Positions 25,264 to 33,619 of a DNA stretch of 64,000 nt are shown here, piece by piece. The first letter of the stretch is position 1. Each line of letters opens with the position of its first letter. Both the position numbers and the translations under genes were made by a program. The stretch is from positions 27,123-91,122 of the forward strand of contig JAUIFC010000001.1 of assembly GCA_030429455.1 (NCBI GenBank), written 5' to 3'. Below the pieces are notes generated by a model, which was given only the letters and a program-made list of their open reading frames with translations, made no database searches and had not been told where the DNA came from. This DNA is from Bacteroidia bacterium (lineage in GTDB: Bacteria; Bacteroidota; Bacteroidia; Flavobacteriales; Flavobacteriaceae).

Positions 25264-26308
25264 TCCCTTAGCATATCTTAACAAATCTAAATCCCGTAGG
25301 ACAATTATATTCCATCTTGTCTTATGGGTTTTAGCGTTTACTATTCTGGTATTTGTTTTTACTAAAGGCAAAATACCTGTAACAATTGATTATTACTATA
25401 CCCTTATTTTTTTGTGTTTTCTAGCTATTCCAGCATTATTAAATTTTCATGTCCTTATTCCATACCTCTTGAAAAAGGAAATGTACACCTATTATATCAT
25501 CGGGATTGTAAGTTTGGGCTTAAGTTTTGGCGTGTTTATAAAAGCCTTTTACCTTGAGGTTATCGACTATATTTTTCCGAATTACTTTTTTATTTCTTAC
25601 ATCTCGGGTAAGGACTTTTATTTAGTTTTTAGCATCTTCTTAGTTGCATCAACATTATTAAAGCTGGCGCAAGATTGGGTGTATTTCAACAGAACAGAAA
25701 ATGACATTTTGAAACTCAGAAATCTTCAGGTAGAATCACAGCTCAATGCATTACGATCGCAAATAAATCCACATTTTTTATTTAACAGCTTAAATGTTAT
25801 TTATTCCATGGCTTTAAGCAATAAAGCAAATATGACCACTGCAATCGTCGAATTATCGGACATTCTTAGATATGTTATCTACGATGCGAATACTGAACGA
25901 ATTTTACTTAAAAAAGAACTGGATTTAATCAATAGTTATGTAGCATTTCAAAAACATCGGGTAAAAACAGAAGTGTTTTTTCAAAAAAGTATCGAAGATG
26001 AAAATTATAAAATATATCCGATGCTTTTACTGCCACTTATCGAAAATGCTTATAAATACGGTGCTTCTTCTCAGTCTGTTTCAAATCCTATTGAAATAAG
26101 TATTAGTCAAAAAAACAAACAACTCTTATTTACAATTAAAAATCAAAAATTAAATACTAATTTAAACCTTGATAAGAATTATTCTGGCGTCGGCATATCA
26201 ACCTTAAAGAAAAATCTGTCCTTAGTATATCCAAAGAGGCATAGTTTTAAGATTGATCAAACCAAAGATTATTTTCAAGCTTCGTTAACAATCAACAGCT
26301 TTGAATAA
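25250..26308 (+). CDS. LytS/YehU-type sensor histidine kinase
   Basis: This is a 352-residue membrane kinase. Four hydrophobic segments lie at about residues 18-38, 48-72, 80-102 and 122-140. The His_kinase domain follows, with phospho-acceptor His175 in QINPHFLFNSLN and the ATP-binding N-box PLIENAYKYGAS near residue 263. The last residues complete a short HATPase fold. The cognate LytTR regulator is at 27802, after a MATE exporter gene. The signal sensed is unknown; the overlapping lipoprotein gene is a candidate partner. Confidence 0.9.
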   Translation: MLEIDPLAYLNKSKSRRTIIFHLVLWVLAFTILVFVFTKGKIPVTIDYYYTLIFLCFLAIPALLNFHVLIPYLLKKEMYTYYIIGIVSLGLSFGVFIKAFYLEVIDYIFPNYFFISYISGKDFYLVFSIFLVASTLLKLAQDWVYFNRTENDILKLRNLQVESQLNALRSQINPHFLFNSLNVIYSMALSNKANMTTAIVELSDILRYVIYDANTERILLKKELDLINSYVAFQKHRVKTEVFFQKSIEDENYKIYPMLLLPLIENAYKYGASSQSVSNPIEISISQKNKQLLFTIKNQKLNTNLNLDKNYSGVGISTLKKNLSLVYPKRHSFKIDQTKDYFQASLTINSFE

Positions 26309-26311
26309 CTT

Positions 26312-26329
26312 TACAAACAAATGTTTGTA
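26312..26329. repeat. Small inverted repeat upstream of the MATE gene
   Basis: A 7-base perfect inverted repeat, 26312-26318 and 26323-26329, with a 4-base loop lies 30 bases before the TTG of the MATE gene. There is no T tract after it. It may be a binding site for a regulator such as the nearby LytTR protein, but this is weak. Confidence 0.3.
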
Positions 26330-26358
26330 TATTTATGATTACCTAAAAAGCAAAGACC

Positions 26359-27762
26359 TTGACAAATCAACCAACATTAGTAAAATTTATTCGATACTTT
26401 AAAGAAGCTCTTACAGGCAAAGATCAAGATTTTACTTCAGGCAGTATTCGCAAGGCTGTGATGTTATTATCTGTACCGATGATATTGGAGATGCTAATGG
26501 AATCTATTTTCGCTATTGTCGATATTTTTTATGTCTCCAAAGTTAGTGTCAATGCTGTTGCAACTATAGGCTTAACAGAATCTGTGGTAACATTGATTTA
26601 TGCCGTTGCTATTGGATTAAGTATGGCTGCAACTGCCATTGTTGCGAGACGTATTGGCGAAAAAGACAAAAAAGGAGCATCGCAAGCTGCTGTGCAGGTT
26701 ATTTTTTTGGGAATTTTTGTTGCTTTAATTATTAGTGTTGTTGGAGTTTTGTATCCTAAGGAGATTCTACAGCTAATGGGAGCGGAGCCAGATCTGATTG
26801 AAGAAGGTTTTGGTTACACACAAATTTTGTTGGGTGGTAATGTAACAATCATGTTACTCTTTTTGATCAATGCAATTTTTCGCGGTGCTGGAGATGCCTC
26901 AGTCGCCATGTGGGTGTTAGTGGTTTCAAATGGGTTAAATATCATTTTAGATCCAGTTTTTATTTTTGGCTTCGGTCCAATTCCTGCTTATGGTGTAAAA
27001 GGTGCGGCTATAGCCACTACTATCGGACGAGGTGCAGCAGTTATAATTCAGTTTTTAGTTCTATTTTATGGTTGGAGTAAAATCAAAGTTGAGCTTAAAG
27101 ACCTTGTTTTACGTATAGTTACAATGACCAATTTGATAAAAGTATCCTTAGGCGGTATAGGTCAATTTCTAATAGGAACCTCGTCATGGGTGTTTTTAAT
27201 GCGCATCATGAGCGAATTCGGAAGCGAAGTATTAGCAGGATACACCATTGCAATTCGAGTCATGCTATTTACATTAATGCCCGCATGGGGAATGAGTAAC
27301 GCTGCCGCTACTTTGGTAGGTCAAAATTTAGGTGCTAAAAAACCTGAAAGAGCAGAGAAATCCGTTTGGAAAACTGGTCAGTATTGTGCTGTTTTTATGG
27401 GAATTGTTTCTCTTGTATATTTAGGATTTGCTCCTCAAATTATACAATGGTTTACAGAGGTGCCTGAGGTTGTGAAAAATGGTGCCTTATGTTTGAGAAT
27501 CATGGCAGCAGGTTATATATTCTATGCTTACGCTATGGTGATAATCAATTCATTTAATGGTGCTGGAGACACTAAAACACCAACCTGGATCAACTTTATT
27601 TGCTTTTGGTTATTTCAACTGCCTTTAGCATATATGTCGGCCATTACTTTTAATTTTGGTCCAATAGGTGTATTCGTAGCCATTACAGCTGCAGAAGTAC
27701 TTATAGCCATAATAGGCATTTATTGGTTCAAAAAAGGCTATTGGAAATTAGTTAAAGTCTAA
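26359..27762 (+). CDS. MATE family multidrug/organic cation exporter
   Basis: This 467-residue transporter has twelve predicted hydrophobic helices in two MATE repeats. SVPMILEMLMESIFAIVDIF in the first helix, and AWGMSNAAATLVGQNLGAKKPERAE at the start of the second half near residue 313, are typical of the family. It would export cationic compounds in exchange for Na+ or H+ at the inner membrane. The start is TTG. Its place between the kinase and its LytTR regulator suggests it is controlled by them. Confidence 0.92.
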   Translation: MTNQPTLVKFIRYFKEALTGKDQDFTSGSIRKAVMLLSVPMILEMLMESIFAIVDIFYVSKVSVNAVATIGLTESVVTLIYAVAIGLSMAATAIVARRIGEKDKKGASQAAVQVIFLGIFVALIISVVGVLYPKEILQLMGAEPDLIEEGFGYTQILLGGNVTIMLLFLINAIFRGAGDASVAMWVLVVSNGLNIILDPVFIFGFGPIPAYGVKGAAIATTIGRGAAVIIQFLVLFYGWSKIKVELKDLVLRIVTMTNLIKVSLGGIGQFLIGTSSWVFLMRIMSEFGSEVLAGYTIAIRVMLFTLMPAWGMSNAAATLVGQNLGAKKPERAEKSVWKTGQYCAVFMGIVSLVYLGFAPQIIQWFTEVPEVVKNGALCLRIMAAGYIFYAYAMVIINSFNGAGDTKTPTWINFICFWLFQLPLAYMSAITFNFGPIGVFVAITAAEVLIAIIGIYWFKKGYWKLVKV

Positions 27763-27801
27763 TGTTTAAAATATGTTTAACCCTTTGTAAACTATAGATT
27801 T

Positions 27802-28479
27802 ATGTCCATAAATTGCATTATTGTCGATGACGAAATCTCTTCACAAGATGTCCTAAAGCATTTTATAGCAAAAACAGAAATGCTTCAACTTAAAGATACA
27901 TGCTCAAGTGCATCAGAAGCATTTGAATATCTTCAATTACACAGAGATATCGAATTGATTTTTTTAGATATAAATATGCCAAATCAATCGGGATTAGATT
28001 TTTACAAAACACTTATACGACCTCCAAAGGTTATTTTTACGACGGCATATCCTCAATATGCTGTGGAAGGTTTTGAAGTCGAAGCCATAGATTATTTGTT
28101 AAAACCATTTTCCTATCAACGTTTTCTCACTGCTGTAGGCAAAGCCATAAAGCTATTTGCTGAAACTGAAGAGGCCGTAGACTATCTAGTGTTAAAAGAG
28201 AATAAATCTTTACATAAAGTGTTTTTCAACAATATTTTGTTTGTAGAAGCATGTGGCGATTACGTAAAAGTACATACAGACTCAAAAACGGTAATGACTA
28301 ATATGACCTTCAAAAATCTAAATAATTCCTTACCAAATAATTTTTTTCAAGTGCATAAATCATATACGATTAATGTACATAAACTTCAGCAGGTCTCTGG
28401 AAATCTGATTTTTATCGATAGCCATAAAATCCCAATTGGGCAGACTTATAAAAAGGCTGTTATGGAAAATTTGTTTTAA
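27802..28479 (+). CDS. LytTR-type response regulator
   Basis: This 225-residue protein has a receiver domain with Asp9-Asp10 and phospho-acceptor Asp56 in IFLDINMPN, with a Thr and Lys in TTAYP and LLKPF. A LytTR DNA-binding domain covers about residues 130-225, with FVEACGDYVKVHT and FFQVHKSYTIN. It is the partner of the LytS-type kinase at 25250. LytTR proteins bind paired short repeats; the targets probably include the operon itself, which I infer. Confidence 0.92.
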   Translation: MSINCIIVDDEISSQDVLKHFIAKTEMLQLKDTCSSASEAFEYLQLHRDIELIFLDINMPNQSGLDFYKTLIRPPKVIFTTAYPQYAVEGFEVEAIDYLLKPFSYQRFLTAVGKAIKLFAETEEAVDYLVLKENKSLHKVFFNNILFVEACGDYVKVHTDSKTVMTNMTFKNLNNSLPNNFFQVHKSYTINVHKLQQVSGNLIFIDSHKIPIGQTYKKAVMENLF

Positions 28480-28528
28480 TTTTTAATGAAGTAGAACCCA
28501 CTTAAATTTTCATTTAGTTTTTTCTTAA

Positions 28529-28558
28529 TTTGAAAATAATAAAATTCATGTACATTTG
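28529..28558 (+). promoter_or_regulatory. Flavobacterial -33/-7 promoter
   Basis: TTTG (28529-28532), 18 bases and TACATTTG (28551-28558) match the Bacteroidota promoter consensus. It overlaps the upstream TTG candidate start of the next gene at 28556, so it argues for the downstream TTG at 28583 as the true start. Confidence 0.5.
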
Positions 28559-28582
28559 TTTATTATAAAAAGCAATCCACTT

Positions 28583-29584
28583 TTGAGAAATAACTATCAC
28601 TTTCTTTTCTTGGTTTTATGTCTGTTGACCGCAAGTTCCTGCGATGATGGGAATATTATTGTAACAACTTTCGATTTTGATCAGGATACGCCATTGTCTT
28701 TATGTCAACAAGATGATACAAATGTTCTTTACTATATAAATCCCCAAACAAACGAGGCAATATCATTTCAATTTTCTCAAGGAGATTTTTCTGGAACGTT
28801 TATAGGACTAGACACATCTTTAACACTTACAGTAGACATTAATAGTTCTAATGTGATAACCTATCGCAAATTAAGTGATCAGACTAACGGCAATGAGTAT
28901 TATTGCCAACAGGTTCCGCCGAGTTCGCCTCAAGTTTTAGAAGAATTTGTGAGTACAACTGGCGGTACAGCAACACTTTTTATAAGCATAGAATCTCAAG
29001 ATGACAACGATGGTGTGCCAGCCGAACTTGAAGATATAAACGGCGATGGAAATTTGTTAAATGACGATTCCGATGGCGATGGCATTCCGGATTTTATTGA
29101 TACAGACGACGATAACGATAATGTATTAACCATTAGCGAAGAGCTTGAAGCTGTGGATGATAATGGAAATGTGATTTCAGGTCAATATGTCGATACAGAT
29201 CTAGATGGCATTCCGAATTATTTGGACGCGGACGATGATGGTGATAATATTTTGACCAATAATGAGGACTTAAATTATTGCGAAGACCCTGAAAATCCTG
29301 CTTTAAATCCTACCAACGACGTAAATGTAGATGGAATACCGAATTACCTAAATAATACTGAAACGGGAAGTGTAACCATAAATGTGGTGAAAAGAAATAC
29401 CATTACAAGAGCTTTTATTACTCAAGTTGTGTTTAACGACATTACTTTTAACAATCAAAGTAACGCCGAGAGCTTAACATTTTCCGTATTTACAATGGGA
29501 AGATACGATACAACCCAAAGCCAAAATCTGCCATTTGCTGAAGGTATTATTTCCGAAGACGAAGCAGGGAATATTTGTCAATAA
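28583..29584 (+). CDS. Lipoprotein with calcium-binding (thrombospondin type 3-like) repeats
   Basis: This is a 333-residue surface or periplasmic lipoprotein. The start at TTG 28583 gives a 20-residue signal peptide ending TASSC; a longer frame from TTG 28556 would overlap the promoter. The middle contains acidic repeats of the D-x-D-x-D-G type at about residues 155-265 (for example DDSDGDGIPDFIDTDDD), which bind Ca2+. The N-terminal DUF-like part and C-terminal part are unrecognised. The gene ends tail to tail with the Smr gene, overlapping by 7 bases. Confidence 0.72.
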   Translation: MRNNYHFLFLVLCLLTASSCDDGNIIVTTFDFDQDTPLSLCQQDDTNVLYYINPQTNEAISFQFSQGDFSGTFIGLDTSLTLTVDINSSNVITYRKLSDQTNGNEYYCQQVPPSSPQVLEEFVSTTGGTATLFISIESQDDNDGVPAELEDINGDGNLLNDDSDGDGIPDFIDTDDDNDNVLTISEELEAVDDNGNVISGQYVDTDLDGIPNYLDADDDGDNILTNNEDLNYCEDPENPALNPTNDVNVDGIPNYLNNTETGSVTINVVKRNTITRAFITQVVFNDITFNNQSNAESLTFSVFTMGRYDTTQSQNLPFAEGIISEDEAGNICQ

Positions 29585-30096
29585 ATCTTAACTTCTGTCG
29601 CTCCAAGACCATATTTTTGATAATTAGCATCATGGTATTCAAGGTTGTCGTAGCGTCTTAAAAGCGTTTTTAACTCTTCTTTTAGCACCCCTTGGCCAAC
29701 ACCATGAATTAAAATGATTTTATTAAAGCGTTTGGCTACTGCCCAGTCAATAAAATTTTTTGCTCTTGAAAGTTGAATGTTCAAAATTTCAAAATTCGAT
29801 AGTCGTCTTGCATCATCAATAAGTTCATGAATATGCAAATCTAGTTCAGGGATGTAATTACCTTTTTTGGGTTTGGATTTTATCGGCTTATCATGAGTTT
29901 GTTCTTTGTAATAGCCAATATTTGAATAATTGAAATCCATTCTTTTCGAAAGAATTATCTCATTCGAAGAAAATGCTTGTTCAAAGCCATCATCAAATTT
30001 AACGCTTATTTTATCGCCCTGTATTCCCGAAATTGTTCCTTCTAGATTATCATCTATAACTTCTATTCGATCACCTATCTTAAAGGGTTTAGTCAT
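29578..30096 (-). CDS. Smr-domain protein (MutS2-like C-terminal domain)
   Basis: This 172-residue protein has an SH3-like start (FKIGDRIEVIDDNLEGTISGI, about residues 5-25) and a C-terminal Smr domain with LDLHIHEL near residue 90 and HGVGQGVLKEEL near residue 140. Smr domains act as nucleases on DNA or RNA. A longer reading frame begins at 30177, but the ATG at 30096 overlaps the end of the upstream small membrane gene by 8 bases and begins the real domain, so I chose it. Confidence 0.82.
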   Translation of the reverse strand: MTKPFKIGDRIEVIDDNLEGTISGIQGDKISVKFDDGFEQAFSSNEIILSKRMDFNYSNIGYYKEQTHDKPIKSKPKKGNYIPELDLHIHELIDDARRLSNFEILNIQLSRAKNFIDWAVAKRFNKIILIHGVGQGVLKEELKTLLRRYDNLEYHDANYQKYGLGATEVKIY

Positions 30097-30313
30097 CGTC
30101 AGTAGAGCTGTCTTCTGTTTGATTTTCAGATGAATTGTTGTCGCTTGACCATTGCTTAGTAGATTTGTAAAGCCCAAACATTAAGATGACTAAGCCAGCA
30201 ATTTTTAGATATACATGCGTTGGACTAGAAATAAAGTCATAAAGTAACAGTCCTGCGCCAATTAGAATGATAACAGTATTTATGCTTTGTTTCGATGTGT
30301 TTATGCTAGACAA
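30089..30313 (-). CDS. Small two-helix membrane protein of unknown function
   Basis: This 74-residue protein has two hydrophobic helices (IILIGAGLLLYDFI near residue 15 and YLKIAGLVILMFGLY near residue 34) and an acidic Ser/Asp-rich tail ending DDD. No family is recognised. Its stop overlaps the Smr gene start by 8 bases, so the two are translated together. A -7 box lies just upstream. Confidence 0.65.
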   Translation of the reverse strand: MSSINTSKQSINTVIILIGAGLLLYDFISSPTHVYLKIAGLVILMFGLYKSTKQWSSDNNSSENQTEDSSTDDD

Positions 30314-30326
30314 AATTCTTTTTTTA

Positions 30327-30334
30327 CAAAAGTA
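30327..30334 (-). promoter_or_regulatory. Candidate -7 box for the small-membrane-protein/Smr operon
   Basis: Read on the minus strand this is TACTTTTG, a full match to TAnnTTTG, 13 bases before the ATG at 30313. No properly spaced TTG was found for the -33 half. Confidence 0.4.
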
Positions 30335-30440
30335 AAACTTGAGACCAAGATTTCAGTCTATCTTATAAATATTTAAGAATTTGTCTCAATAGTGATTAGA
30401 GTTGGTTTGAAACAACACTGAAAGCGATTTAAACGCTCTT

Positions 30441-30866
30441 CTAATCAAAACAAGAATCCAAAAAATAGTTTATGATATCAGTCGATGTCACAATGCCTAT
30501 TAGATGATCATGTTCAATGACAGGCAAGGCGTGAAAATTTTCATTCGACAATATTTCTGCAACATGTTTTATGCTGTCATCAGAGTTCACACAAACCACT
30601 TTATGGGTCATGACATTTTCTAAAGTAAAATAATCATAAACAGAATCTTCAATTATTCTACCCGTATGATCTGTGGCGTCTGCATAAGATATTCTAAGTA
30701 AATCAGAATAGCTTAACATACCAACAATTTTACCTCCATTCACCACAGGTAAGTGTTTTATCTTATTTTTTTTGAACAATACTTCTGCCTTTGCTAAACT
30801 ATCATTAAGGTTAAGCTTTACAAGGTTTTTTGTCATTATACTGGAAACGGTTTCGCTTTTTTTCAT
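30441..30866 (-). CDS. CBS-domain protein
   Basis: This 141-residue protein consists of two CBS repeats. SSIMTKNLVKLNLNDSLAKA with HLPVVNGGKIVGMLSYSDLL forms the first; ENVMTHKVVCVNSDDSIKHV with HALPVIEHDHLIGIVTSTDII forms the second. Such stand-alone pairs bind adenine nucleotides and regulate other proteins. It stands alone, with the glyS promoter region beyond its start. The partner cannot be named. Confidence 0.88.
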   Translation of the reverse strand: MKKSETVSSIMTKNLVKLNLNDSLAKAEVLFKKNKIKHLPVVNGGKIVGMLSYSDLLRISYADATDHTGRIIEDSVYDYFTLENVMTHKVVCVNSDDSIKHVAEILSNENFHALPVIEHDHLIGIVTSTDIINYFLDSCFD

Positions 30867-30935
30867 GGCGCAATTATTTTGAAATGCTAGTCAAATATCA
30901 ACAAAAAAAAGGAGACTAAATATGACAATTGTCAG

Positions 30936-30966
30936 TTGTTGGAGCATGTCAAAGGGTATAATTTTG
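30936..30966 (+). promoter_or_regulatory. Candidate -33/-7 promoter with flanking palindrome
   Basis: TTG (30936-30938), 20 bases and TAATTTTG (30959-30966) fit the Bacteroidota consensus. The perfect palindrome TGACAATTGTCA (30923-30934) abuts the -33 side and could be an operator. The promoter faces glyS, 220 bases away, so its transcript would have a long leader or be a separate RNA. Confidence 0.45.
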
Positions 30967-31173
30967 TAGATTTTCTGGGTTTTAAAATTCTTTTTCAAAA
31001 TTTTCAAATAATTTCCTATTATGTGATAACATGGGGTATTACTAATTATGATTTTTCTTCATAAAATTTAAAAGTGATTTGATTCAAAAATTTTGAAATA
31101 TACAATCAATTACACTGAAATTTTCAAGTCTTTTTAAACTCCATTTCGACTTAAATCTTCTGTTTTAATTTTT

Positions 31174-31181
31174 TACTTTTG
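31174..31181 (+). promoter_or_regulatory. Candidate glyS -7 box
   Basis: TACTTTTG matches TAnnTTTG and ends only 4 bases before the glyS ATG, so a transcript from it would be nearly leaderless. No TTG is correctly placed upstream. Confidence 0.4.
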
Positions 31182-31185
31182 CGGC

Positions 31186-32721
31186 ATGGCAAAACAACAA
31201 GATAAATTCAAACAAGTTATAGCTCATGCGAAAGAGTATGGCTATATTTTTTCTTCTAGCGAAATATATGATGGCTTAAGCGCAGTTTACGATTATGGTC
31301 AAAACGGCGTTGAGTTAAAGAATAATATTAAGGAGTATTGGTGGAAAAGTATGACACAGATGCATCAAAATATTGTCGGTCTAGACGCGGCGATATTAAT
31401 GCATCCCAAAACTTGGAAAGCTTCCGGCCATGTTGATGCATTTAATGATCCTTTAATAGACAATAAAGATTCTAAAAAACGATACCGCGCCGACGTTTTA
31501 GTCGAAGATTTTAGAGAAAAAATAAATGAAAAAATCAATAAGGACATTGTCAAAGCTAAAAAGCGCTTCAAAGATGCCTTTGACGAAGAGCAATATAGAG
31601 CTACAAACCCAAATGTTCTAAGGCGCCAAAAGCAAATTGATGATATCACATTAAGGCTTACAGAAGTTCAAAACGATAATGATTTAGAAGGTTTTAGACA
31701 ACTTATTATAGATTTGGATATCAAATGTCCCGTAAGTGGTACGGCCAATTGGACAGATGTTAAGCAGTTTAACCTAATGTTTGCGACCAAACTTGGAGCC
31801 TCAGCAGAGTCGGCTACAGATTTGTATTTGCGACCAGAAACCGCACAAGGCATATTTGTCAATTTTGCAAATGTGCAGAAAACAGGACGACTTAAAATTC
31901 CTTTTGGAATAGCCCAAATAGGTAAAGCCTTTAGAAACGAAATTGTGGCTAGACAGTTTATCTTTAGGCAGCGTGAGTTCGAGCAAATGGAAATGCAATT
32001 CTTCGTCAAACCTGGGGAAGAATTAGAGTGGTTCGACTATTGGAAAACGCAAAGACAACACTGGCATAATTCACTTGGCCTTGGAGAAGATAACTATCGT
32101 TTTCATGATCATGAAAAGTTAGCCCACTATGCCAATGCAGCAACAGATATCGAATTTAATTTTCCATTTGGATTCAAAGAGCTAGAGGGAATTCATTCCA
32201 GAACAGATTTCGATCTTAAAGCTCATGAAGAATTATCAGGAAAGAAACTTCAGTTTTTTGACCACGAAAAAGGGGAGTCGTATGTGCCATATGTCATTGA
32301 AACTTCAATTGGTGTGGATAGGATGTTTTTAGCAGTATTTTCCTCTGCATTAACGGACGAGACACTTAAAGATGGTTCTACTAGAACTGTTCTTAAACTT
32401 CCTTCAGTTTTGGCACCTTACAAAGCAGCAGTCCTTCCTTTACTTAAAAGAGATGGTTTGCCTGAAATAGCACAACAAATTGTTGAAGACTTAAAGTGGG
32501 ATTTTAAAGTGATTTATGACGAAAAGGACGCCGTAGGACGCAGATATAGAAGACAAGATGCTGCTGGCACCCCATTCTGCATAACTGTTGATCATGACAC
32601 AAAAGAAGATAAGTCCGTAACTATTCGGTATAGAGATACCATGGAACAAAAACGAGTTCCTATTTCCGAATTAAAATCTGTATTAGACCAAGAATTAAGT
32701 TATAAGACTTGGTTAAAATAG
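31186..32721 (+). CDS. glyS: Glycyl-tRNA synthetase (single-subunit, eukaryote-like type)
   Basis: This 511-residue class II synthetase charges tRNA-Gly. It has TDLYLRPETAQGIFVNFANV near residue 207, FRNEIVARQFIFRQREFEQME (motif 2) near residue 251, and ETSIGVDRMFLAVF (motif 3) near residue 372. The C-terminal anticodon-binding domain begins around residue 410 with LAPYKAAVLPL. Length and motifs match the alpha2 homodimer form used by Bacteroidota rather than the alpha2-beta2 glyQ/glyS form. Confidence 0.96.
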   Translation: MAKQQDKFKQVIAHAKEYGYIFSSSEIYDGLSAVYDYGQNGVELKNNIKEYWWKSMTQMHQNIVGLDAAILMHPKTWKASGHVDAFNDPLIDNKDSKKRYRADVLVEDFREKINEKINKDIVKAKKRFKDAFDEEQYRATNPNVLRRQKQIDDITLRLTEVQNDNDLEGFRQLIIDLDIKCPVSGTANWTDVKQFNLMFATKLGASAESATDLYLRPETAQGIFVNFANVQKTGRLKIPFGIAQIGKAFRNEIVARQFIFRQREFEQMEMQFFVKPGEELEWFDYWKTQRQHWHNSLGLGEDNYRFHDHEKLAHYANAATDIEFNFPFGFKELEGIHSRTDFDLKAHEELSGKKLQFFDHEKGESYVPYVIETSIGVDRMFLAVFSSALTDETLKDGSTRTVLKLPSVLAPYKAAVLPLLKRDGLPEIAQQIVEDLKWDFKVIYDEKDAVGRRYRRQDAAGTPFCITVDHDTKEDKSVTIRYRDTMEQKRVPISELKSVLDQELSYKTWLK

Positions 32722-32747
32722 ACAAGTGTTTTGGTCATCTACCATTT

Positions 32748-32776
32748 TCAACAATCTTTTGTTGAGATGTTTTTTT
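32748..32776 (+). terminator. Probable rho-independent terminator after glyS
   Basis: A 7-base perfect stem (32748-32754 and 32759-32765) with a 4-base loop is followed within 5 bases by a run of seven T. The stem is short and AT-rich, so strength is uncertain. Confidence 0.5.
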
Positions 32777-32917
32777 GGTTTGAAATTAATTAAAACGCTG
32801 AAAGTTCAGTTTACTGAGGATTTAGTTATAGCGTTTTGATAATTTTAACATTTGCTTTACTTTGAAAAATGTAACAATTGAAACATTTTGACGTCTTAAT
32901 AATCAAATTCAATTTTT

Positions 32918-33619
32918 ATGATTGAGATAAAGGACTTACACAAATCCTATAAAGTAGGAAAAAACTCACTTCATGTATTAAAAGGAATTAATTTTTCCGT
33001 CAAAGAAGGCGAATTGGTTTCGATAATGGGTTCATCCGGTTCTGGAAAATCAACTTTACTGAATATTCTTGGTATGCTAGATGAAGCAGAAAAAGGAACC
33101 TACCATCTCGATGGTGTTGAAATTAAAAACCTTTCAGAAAAAATTGCAGCGAATTACAGAAACAAATTTTTAGGCTTTATATTTCAATCATTCAACTTAA
33201 TTAATTACAAAAATGCTCTAGATAATGTAGCTTTACCCCTTTATTATCAAAATGTTAAGCGTAAGGAAAGAACCGAAATTGCCATGTCTTACCTGGAAAA
33301 AGTTGGCTTAGCACAATGGGCAAAGCATTTGCCAACAGAACTTTCTGGAGGGCAAAAACAGCGTGTAGCCATTGCGAGAGCTTTGGCAGGCCAGCCAAAA
33401 GTTATACTTGCCGACGAACTTACAGGAGCACTTGATTCGACAACATCTTATGAAATTATGGAATTAATTCAGGAGATTAACGATGAGGGAAAAACCATTT
33501 TAGTAGTTACACACGAGGACGATATCGCTCATATGACCAAAAGAATTGTAAATCTTAGAGATGGTATCATAATAGACGATAGAAAAGTAGACCAAGTAAA
33601 AGCAAAAGCACATGTTTAG
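32918..33619 (+). CDS. ABC transporter ATP-binding protein (MacB/LolD-like)
   Basis: This is a 233-residue ATPase. Walker A is GSSGSGKST (residues 38-46), the Q-loop is FQSFNL, the signature is LSGGQKQRVAIARAL, and Walker B is VILADELTGALDS. It overlaps the first permease by 8 bases. Together with two permeases, an adaptor and a TolC-like channel it forms a tripartite exporter of the MacAB type. The cargo (drug, peptide or lipid) is not visible. Confidence 0.95.
   Translation: MIEIKDLHKSYKVGKNSLHVLKGINFSVKEGELVSIMGSSGSGKSTLLNILGMLDEAEKGTYHLDGVEIKNLSEKIAANYRNKFLGFIFQSFNLINYKNALDNVALPLYYQNVKRKERTEIAMSYLEKVGLAQWAKHLPTELSGGQKQRVAIARALAGQPKVILADELTGALDSTTSYEIMELIQEINDEGKTILVVTHEDDIAHMTKRIVNLRDGIIIDDRKVDQVKAKAHV

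Larger units (their letters stand above)
30867..31185. other. Intergenic region between the CBS and glyS genes (319 bases)
   Basis: This AT-rich divergent region holds a 12-base palindrome (30923-30934), a well-spaced promoter (30936-30966) and a second -7 box just before glyS. No small gene or RNA of known type is seen in the rest. Confidence 0.6.

Noticed and set aside
31365..32009. Minus-strand frames of 94 and 113 codons inside glyS
   Set aside because: They lie fully antisense to a highly conserved synthetase gene and show Cys/Ser-rich, unstructured composition.
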